A stretch of DNA of 64,000 nt, taken from positions 243,744 to 307,743 of the forward strand of contig JAODTK010005873.1 of NCBI GenBank assembly GCA_026419785.1. The letters run 5' to 3'. The notes below the pieces were generated by a model. The model ran no database searches, had not been told where the DNA came from, and saw only the letters and a list, made by a program, of their open reading frames with translations. Positions within the stretch are counted from its first letter, which is position 1, and each line of letters starts with the position of its first letter. Below, piece by piece: positions 57,160-64,000 of this stretch. Made by a program: the position numbers and the translations under genes. Origin of the DNA: Sclerodactyla briareus. Taxonomy: Eukaryota; Echinodermata; Holothuroidea; Dendrochirotida; Sclerodactylidae.

Positions 57160-57960
57160 ATTAGCTCAGCAAAAAGACAAGCTGGCTAACTAACTATCGC
57201 TACTGTTGACCTCGCCAGACCTCCCACTGCGATGCTTACTATTAACAACCCTGCCAGTAAGCCAACGGACACCTGAACCCGCGCCCGCAAATTTAAGTTT
57301 AAAACACAAACCCTCCACACAGAAATTGACCAACTTGCCAAACACTGAAGCCCCGCCCCATTAAGCGAAGACCATCTTTGGACAAGATTCCTTCTTCCCC
57401 AGATAACACGAACCATCACAAACTGAACGCCCTCCCCAGCGATCCACTCTCCATTTAACCACCTATTGAGACCCTCTATCGTCCTACCAGCACGCGACCG
57501 TCAAACCTAGGGATAATGCCACAAATCGCGACTTTCGACCTGTGGACTTCAGCCTGCACAGCGTTCACGGAATCGGGAATCTTAGGACGTCCTGAACTGT
57601 CACCCCGGAGATTATTATGCCTATCTCGACAACCACCAACTCCTCATCCCCCACGATCCTGTTTACACTCGCACTAATATCCTCCACCCTGCTCCCGGCA
57701 GCAAACCCGTAGCTTCGAGCTTATCTACTCGACAATTCCCTGTCAACATACCGCATCGAAGCCTCCCCCAACCAGCACACCATCCCTTTCACCTTATCCC
57801 TCCCCCACAGCCCACTTCTCCCTTCCATCCACCGCGACCGGAACCACCGGCTCTGACTGCCGCACTCCTCTGACTCTCTCCCGCCCCCACCCCCTCCAAC
57901 TGAACCTCTGCAGCACGCCTCCTCAACTGCCATGCACACTAAAACTATTCCTAGTGTCAA
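57160..57960 (-). pseudogene. LINE copy C ORF1, esterase-like
   Basis: Frame 57960-57721 ends MVCWLGEASMRYVDRELSSR, aligning with GDSIVRYVD of copy E; here the GDS reads GEAS, possibly from an indel. Downstream blocks include CSKYQEQVDELQIL near 57170-57135, which bridges to ORF2. A G-rich tract near 57885-57900 resembles those of copies A and E. Confidence 0.55.
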
Positions 57961-58100
57961 GGGCCCTGATCAACCACTACTTCCGTTGTATCCGGCAGCA
58001 GCACCCCTCATAACCTTTTCTCCCCACTGACACTCCGTGGGTCCCAAGCCTCGTTTCAAGCTCATCCTAGTCATGGCACGTCTTCATCTATAATATATCT

Positions 58101-58754
58101 ATCCGCCTTAGTGTCCTCAAAGTCTCACTCGCCTAAAACTCGTCCCGACTCATTTCAGATACTCAATCCACATATCACAACCCTGACAGGCTAGCAGCCT
58201 ATCTCCCTCTCATATCAGCAATAAAATAGAAGACAAAAAAGTACAAAAATGATAATAATAGGGGCCTACCAGTGAAATACTAATGCAAGAAAAAAGATAG
58301 AAGGAAAACACTCACACCACTAGTTTCACCCTCACTGTTATTACGCTCGCATAGACCGGATGGGCGGTATAATAATCAGCATATATGATATAGGATCGGG
58401 TGGTTATGAAGAGGCGGAACGTAGTGATGAGAACCTTAGAATTATCTTCTGCTCACAGGCAGTCAATACACTAATCAAAGCCATGTAGTATCGGTCGAAG
58501 CTTCGCCCGCTAAGATTTCCGTTAACAGAAGTTACGGAAGTCCACGGTAGAAGCATGAACTCAATGTCACTTAACCTCAACGTTTAGGTATGGACGGATC
58601 TTACTATTATTACGCGAGTAGAATGGGGCAGATCCACACTTAACGGACGTCGATAAAATCATTACTAGATCGATGACATCAAATCATGACTCCCGAGTTT
58701 TTCTAGCTGAAGTGAAGAGATGTTCTATGTCATCCAGACAACTACTTATTCGTT
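58101..58754. other. Spacer between head-to-head LINE copies
   Basis: May include 5' untranslated sequence of copy C. No frame and no repeat match were recognised. Confidence 0.4.
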
Positions 58755-58756
58755 AT

Positions 58757-59480
58757 GTGAGGCTTGATGAGTTCCACATTTTGGTCAGGAACGCAAGCCT
58801 GACGTAGTTGGATTGACAGTCCTTGATAGACAGTGAAATTTCCACAGCCTAAATTCACATTCCGGTTGATGTTGCTTATAAGCAAGATTGGACAAATACT
58901 CTTCGTGGTATAGGTGGTGACAGATTGTTGTATGTGAGGTCTGAGCTTCTGACATTCATGAGAAAACAGATAACTTGGTGTTAGTTGCGTCAATTCTGTT
59001 TGATGTGAAATTCAGTCCAACGCTTCCGGTATTCCAAGATCCTTTATAGTCATTGTTGTATATCGTTCTCCCCCAGCTCTGGAAGCAACTAACTCGCTTC
59101 TTTTCCGACATGTATTTAAATTATCAAGATATTACCCTGGTCTGATGGTAGTAGCGGCAAGGCAAGGATCTGGACATTTCCAATGTCACTCAGATTGTTA
59201 CCTCTCACAGCAGACTCCATTCATTCTACCAGAAAGCATAATAATTTAGATTCAGTTCTGAGTAGTAATCTAGGTTCCTCCGTGGATAAATTGTAGAGAG
59301 TTTAGGTAGGCTTGGTGGGCAATGATTACGATATTACAGCTTTCGATGTGTCTTGTTCTGTCAATTTTCCACAAAGTGTTGAGCTTGTTTCTTGTTTCTC
59401 GGCCGATTTGGATGGCATTTCTGCTTGGTGTCTGAGTAATGTCGATTGGTCTATTTGTTAGGAGTTGGAATGCTGTTGAA
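58757..59480 (+). pseudogene. LINE copy D endonuclease
   Basis: DELHILVRNASLT near 58765-58803, then LLYVRSE-type wording near 58930-58955, NSVxCEI-type wording near 58995-59015, and a DHDI/DYDI-type block near 59320-59335 (SDHD position). Frameshifted at each step; the early catalytic Glu is not visible. Confidence 0.65.
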
Positions 59481-59789
59481 CTCATGAAGGTTTTTTAGAA
59501 AAATCACGAGATATGAAAGTTTCAAAGTTCAGCAGAGGCTATTCCAACGTTTAGTTTCTGGTAATAAGCTTCGATTCCGCGTGGCAATTGCCTCTATTAT
59601 AAAGTGATAATCCTCGTGCGTTTTCGCAGATGTTAGGGGAAACGGAAGTCAAGGACAGCATTTGTCCACTGTTAGTGTCCGGAGAGCTTGGATTACCTTT
59701 TCAGTGCCGCTTGTGGTTGGTGTGCCTCATGATATTATTGGTAATACAGCATTTTCGACTGATGTGATAAAGGATAAATGCAGAAGCTC

Positions 59790-60480
59790 AAAAGTGGTGA
59801 AGTCTCCTGGTCCGGACGGAGTTCACCCCTTCTCGTTGATCTATTTTGCCTACCAGTTGTCTGTTCCATGTAGTTCTAATTTTCAATAACACCTTGCAAG
59901 AAGGTGTTGGTCCGACGATAGAGGAGAGAAAATGGTTCTCCTATTTTCAAGCAAGGCACCCTTCTCTCGCTTGTAATTACAGGCCAGTGACTCTTACTAG
60001 CGTCTTACTAGTTCTTCCAGAAAGCTCGTGACAAGGTTCCTCATGAGCGTCTCTTGCTCAAATTGAAAAATTTTGCATTAAGGGGGATACCTTGAAGGAT
60101 TTGACATTAGGTTTCTCAATAAGGAACACGAGGGTCCATCAATAAGCTTTCGTCTCCTGGCAAAAAGGCCACTGTGGTGTTCCCCCGGAATCGGTTCTGG
60201 GCCTTTACTTTTTCTGCCGTATATGGCGAGCTCGAAGATTCGGTGCATCCCAAAGTTGAAAGAAGTTTGCCAGTTGTATCGAGAGGTTGTTTCGAACGGA
60301 AATAGTCTGCAATTGCCCAAGGGGTATTGTTACAATCTCCAAATGCGCATGATAGGCAAATTTTCCAATGTCGATTAATGACAAATTATGAATGTTGCTG
60401 TCCACAATCAAAACGCTTCCTTTGAAGTTGGAATGGACAAAATATCATCGGTGATTTCAGAAAAGGATCTTCGGAGTTCA
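59790..60480 (+). pseudogene. LINE copy D reverse transcriptase core
   Basis: KSPGPDGVHPFSL near 59800-59840 in the 75-codon frame 59662-59889. Then NYRPVTLTSVLL near 59978-60013, and DKVPHERLLLKLKNFAL at about 60030-60080, where the first part of the motif reads AR instead of the AF seen in copy C. The YxDD box cannot be located with confidence. Confidence 0.7.
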
Positions 60481-61165
60481 TTTTTATTGTTCTTTGGAAC
60501 CTTCTAAGCAATGTGATGAAGCTGAAAGGGAAGGGTAACGAATTTTGGCTGATTAGACGTCACTTCATTTTCATTGATAAAGATATAGTTGTCAGGCTTG
60601 TTCAAGCAGCTGGTGAGACCTCACCTGAGGTATTCTGTCCAAGTATAGAATACTTATTCTCAGGCAGGTAAGTGAAAACGTTCATCGGAGGGTCACAAAT
60701 TAATCCACGTCTAGAAATTTACCTTGCGAGGACAGATTAAGGCGCCTCGGTATAACTCCATTGAGCTGCGACGAATTGAGGTGATTTTTTCTGGTTTTCA
60801 AATTGTTAATGGAGCGAGGGCCTTATCTTCCACAAATTGCTTCGAGGTTTTCCGAAGTTCCACCAATAGGGGTCATGCTTCAGATTTCGAGTTCAAAACG
60901 CCGTTCGTAGTTGGTCAAATAAAATAGGTCTTCCCGAGAGAGGTATTAATTATAGAATAGCCTTCACGAAGATGGTGGTTCTGTCTAAGTGTCGTGAACT
61001 CGTTCACAAACAGTTCGTGATTATTTTCAAAGAACTGCGTGTGGAATTATTTAGTAACCCGGGTATTTTTATTTTTACTGTTTTGAGGGTGTTGTTGGCG
61101 TCAGACTCTTTCAGAGGATTTGTCCTCCTTGACCACTTTCACGAAACTAAACCTAAATTTGTTGC
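60481..61165 (+). pseudogene. LINE copy D C-terminal region
   Basis: Frame 60724-60927 reads NSIELRRIEVIFSGFQIVNG, matching the ELRRIRGD block of copy A. Frame 60972-61169 reads SKCRELVHKQFVIIFKELR and ends at the family 3' block. Confidence 0.65.
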
Positions 61166-61303
61166 TTGAAAAACGCAATTCAGATATAAAATATGACAAT
61201 CTCTCTGTTATGTATGAAACTGTATTTTGAAAAAAATACAATGTGAACCCAGTACTAAGACGGCTGAAGGATAGCAATTGAAGAACAGGTGCCCTAAATG
61301 TAT

Positions 61304-61741
61304 TTAGGATTCACCAGGTGTGTTCGTTATGTTCCATAGCCGTGAACCATTTAGTGAATCGTCTACAAAGAGGGTGAAGCTGATTGCGAGGACTGGAGCC
61401 TGGGCATTTTTAAAAACACTCATTGCCTCTTTGAATAACTCATTATCTATTTGGTTAAACTCGACATGTCGGTTACAGCGATGATGATGGTATGTAGTGT
61501 CCCTTTTACTATGTGAAATTCTATGTCTATTTAATATTCCGTTTTGTGTTTGGCCATCACCGAATTTTGTCCTAAATGTCAACATTATGTTTCGGGTATG
61601 GTATTTTGTGGCGTGGTGTAATGTTAACGGACGTTCCCAAAACGAGTGGCAACCTCTCCTCTCACTGAAAAAATATGTGTATTTTAGTGGGCTGCGTTGT
61701 GAAATTAGTCGCAGGGAGCAGGCTAGAAATTTGGTTTCCAA
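61304..61741 (-). CDS. 145-codon open frame, unknown
   Basis: Opens with METKFLACSLRLISQRSPLK and includes RDTTYHHHRCNRHVEFNQID and FKNAQAPVLAISFTLFVDD. Longer than expected by chance in this sequence and not low complexity. A His/Cys cluster (HHHRCNRH) is noticeable but does not form a clear zinc finger. The plus strand is open for 92 codons over part of it (61497-61775). No neighbouring coding on either side. Could be a lone exon or a piece of a mobile element. Confidence 0.3.
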   Translation of the reverse strand: METKFLACSLRLISQRSPLKYTYFFSERRGCHSFWERPLTLHHATKYHTRNIMLTFRTKFGDGQTQNGILNRHRISHSKRDTTYHHHRCNRHVEFNQIDNELFKEAMSVFKNAQAPVLAISFTLFVDDSLNGSRLWNITNTPGES

Positions 61742-64000
61742 TAGAAAATATCATAATAAACCCCTATGGAGTTAAAGTAAGTGGAAGGAGAGTGTTGTTT
61801 TAAGCAGTTTGTAGCAAACGTCCGCATTAATGTAGGTTATGAAAGAGTTGTATGAATGTGCGAGAAATGGTAGCCGTTCTCATGATAGCCAGGCTAGGAC
61901 GAGAAATGTTTCCCGTTCCAATTTCCGCTAATGTAATAAAATCCTGAATACAATATTGGTTCAAAGGTTTTCAGCCCAAAAAAATGACGACGAACAATAA
62001 TAAATCAGCTTAAACTTGATTATATCCAACGTAATTGTTAACTCTCAAACTTACATTGTTGTAACTTAAGGAGGGGACATTCTAGATGTAGCATGACCTA
62101 TGATACTATTTTGCAAGCTATACTCCATTCCATAATTATTCGAAAAGACATCGATTGGGATGGGGTAACGTCGCCCCGTAATTTTTGCAAAGGATGGTCT
62201 TCCCCGGAAAAACATAATAATATATTCCTAAGTTAACTATAGGGCTGATGAAGCGGGTTTATTCAGCCGTTCGTACAAAAAACGTGCTTAGGGTGATCGG
62301 AAGTGTATTCACGCGTTTTGCGTCAATTTGCCGGCCGTTGCTATGATAGCCCAGGCCTATGGATAACGAAGTTTACATCCCATTTCCCGCGTTAATGGAC
62401 AAAATCCCTGAAATGGAACAAACTTCAGTTTACAACCTACGGCCGCCATTGAGAGGAGCATTCTAGAGCAGATTAATTTATGTACTTTTGCATGTGAGAC
62501 TAATTTCACATATTCGAATGAACTATTCGTAAACCAAATCGTGGTAGAACACTCACCGTAGGTCCAATAGTCAGAGTATAAAGTTGTTTTGTCTGAAACT
62601 TGTTCATCATACACTCCACAGCAACTCACTGACGCTTACATCCGAGTCAGTTGAAACTCATCACAGATGTGCTACCTGGAAGTTGAATGTCCTTGCGTGA
62701 TGTTGAATGTTCGTCAGCAATTATATGTCCACTTACTCGCCATATTGGGCAACACTCGGCCAAGCGCAGTCCGTGTGCGGTTGCAAATCAGTATCAAACT
62801 CTTCACAACAGCCTGTGGTGTATATATAGGATGAATGATGGTTTTGCTACCGTCGCTTACTACATCCACCCATATGGGAAATCGTTGGTAATGTACTATA
62901 TCAGATGAAGAACTTTAAATATACGAGTCCACCGGTGGTATGCGGGTTGAAGCACTGGTAAAATAGTAACACACAAAATACCACACAATCAAAACCTCGT
63001 ATGATAATATAATACAACATAGTTATCAATTCGAGAAATAGGAACTATATGCAGCAGAGCACAATCTGGCAGGAAGCAGGTGTTCAGTGTGATTTATCTT
63101 TGATCATGTGTCCCAGGTGGGAAACATGGATTAGGGATTGCCACCATTCATCTGTGAAAGTGATGCCACGCGTGTTGCACTCTTGCAACACTTAGGCTAA
63201 TGATAAAATCTCCCGCAAATCGAGACTGAATACCGAATTCAGCCATGGTAATACTGCCCTTTCTGATGTTCACGTTTCCACAATATGAATGATTTAGCGT
63301 AATGAGAGGGCACTATAGCGGTATGAGCATTGGACCGATTTTGTTTGAACCTCGGTGTGGCATTGGAATGATAAGCATGAATCGGTAGTCTGGCTGAAAT
63401 CACATGTACAATCACCCGAGGCCAAACTCGTGGAATGATGAGAAATTGAATGTTAGGAATTTAAGAAACAACAGCTAAACAACAATGAATAGGACAACAA
63501 TTACAAGGAAGGCTGGCCGGAATGCGGAAGTACCAGCGAGGTGTGATAGATAGCAGGTGTGATAGGTATTTAGTAGAAGGTGTGTGACAGGTAGAAGAGA
63601 GAACATCGACATGAATCAAGGATATGCTACATAAATGCACGTCTTTGATCAATGTTAGCTAAATTACTGATTGCGCCTTCGTGGATGGCTTGCCCCCCAG
63701 GTGGTTGGTGTGTTTAGGCGTTTCTGGGCCATCCTATAGTTAAAAAGAAAAGTAATAATTTTTCAAAATTCCTCATTTTTTTCCCGAAAAACAATTTCGA
63801 ATTCTCGTGCTGTTCACGAGGGAGGCTTTATACCAAATTCAAGCCGGTTTGAATTCCGGCTTCTGATCTTACCGTGGGTTAACAAATTTCAGACGTTGAC
63901 ATCTTTTTTTTACTCAGGACGCGACTGGACTTGACCCCAAGAGCAAAATGGATTTGTTCTCATTATGCGAGGATTACGACTGGATTCATTCGGTGGGGTT
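61742..64000. other. Right end of window, nothing recognised
   Basis: A 90-codon minus frame at 62629-62357 and a 73-codon plus frame at 62687-62908 have no known motif. No repeat from elsewhere in the window was seen here. Confidence 0.4.

Larger units (their letters stand above)
54291..58100 (-). mobile_element. CR1/Jockey-type LINE, copy C, near full length
   Basis: The most complete copy of the family. From the 5' side (high coordinates): ORF1 (about 57960-57160), ORF2 endonuclease (about 57140-56400), reverse transcriptase (about 55950-55150) and the C-terminal part to the 3' end at about 54300. Frames are broken throughout, but motif order is intact. Stands head to head with copy D. 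Confidence 0.85.
58755..61165 (+). mobile_element. CR1/Jockey-type LINE, copy D
   Basis: Starts at GTGAGGCTTGATGAG (same region as copy C near 57140), so ORF1 is missing. Continues through the endonuclease (58757-59480) and reverse transcriptase (59790-60480) to the family 3' end CCTTGACCACTTTCACGAAAC at 61122-61143. Compared with A and C, parts between endonuclease and RT are shortened. All frames are broken. Confidence 0.85.

Overview
The window looks like repeat-rich nuclear DNA of an animal. It has no operons or ribosome binding sites. It carries a degenerate Polinton/Maverick element, at least six non-LTR retrotransposon copies, tRNA-derived SINE-like pieces, several tandem-repeat arrays and long AT microsatellites. 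The mix suits a marine or aquatic invertebrate, but no host gene was recognised and the phylum cannot be fixed from sequence alone.

Layout. (1) About 45-18038 is read as one Polinton-type element. Matching terminal inverted repeats sit at both ends, and a frameshifted protein-primed type family-B DNA polymerase lies at 15.36-17.91 kb on the plus strand. A minus-strand coding remnant, possibly a structural gene, lies at about 0.95-2.5 kb. A satellite array with a roughly 150-bp period occupies about 3.1-5.8 kb inside it. Much of the remaining interior (5.9-15 kb) is too broken to assign. (2) About 18.5-21.58 kb is a CR1/Jockey-type LINE (copy A, plus strand). (3) A tRNA-derived SINE-like piece at 22.4-22.8 kb is followed by a tandem duplication of a 2.6-kb unit (23.23-25.82 and 25.83-28.39 kb), each carrying the 3' end of another LINE. 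(4) From 28.4 to 42.4 kb there is no recognisable gene: AT microsatellite, decayed tandem repeats at 31.8-33.6, 34.7-35.3 and 40.4-40.7 kb, G/C-run hairpins and unassigned open frames. (5) About 42.45-43.96 kb is LINE copy E (minus), a SINE lies at 45.3-45.8 kb, and a short 3' LINE piece (copy B, plus) at 48.5-48.9 kb. (6) About 49.63-52.8 kb is a different, poly(A)-tailed LINE on the minus strand. (7) Copies C (minus, 54.3-58.1 kb) and D (plus, 58.76-61.17 kb) of the first LINE family stand head to head. (8) The last 2.8 kb has one 145-codon open frame and nothing recognised.

All coding remnants are broken by frameshifts. Where two copies can be compared (the 2.6-kb duplication, the satellite, the LINE copies), many differences are one- or two-base insertions or deletions. 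That is what uncorrected long-read error would give, so some apparent pseudogenes may be less damaged in the real genome. The genes do not form a host pathway. The Polinton would supply its own replication enzyme, and the LINEs an ORF1 with an SGNH/GDSL-like motif plus an ORF2 endonuclease and reverse transcriptase, which could also have moved the SINEs.
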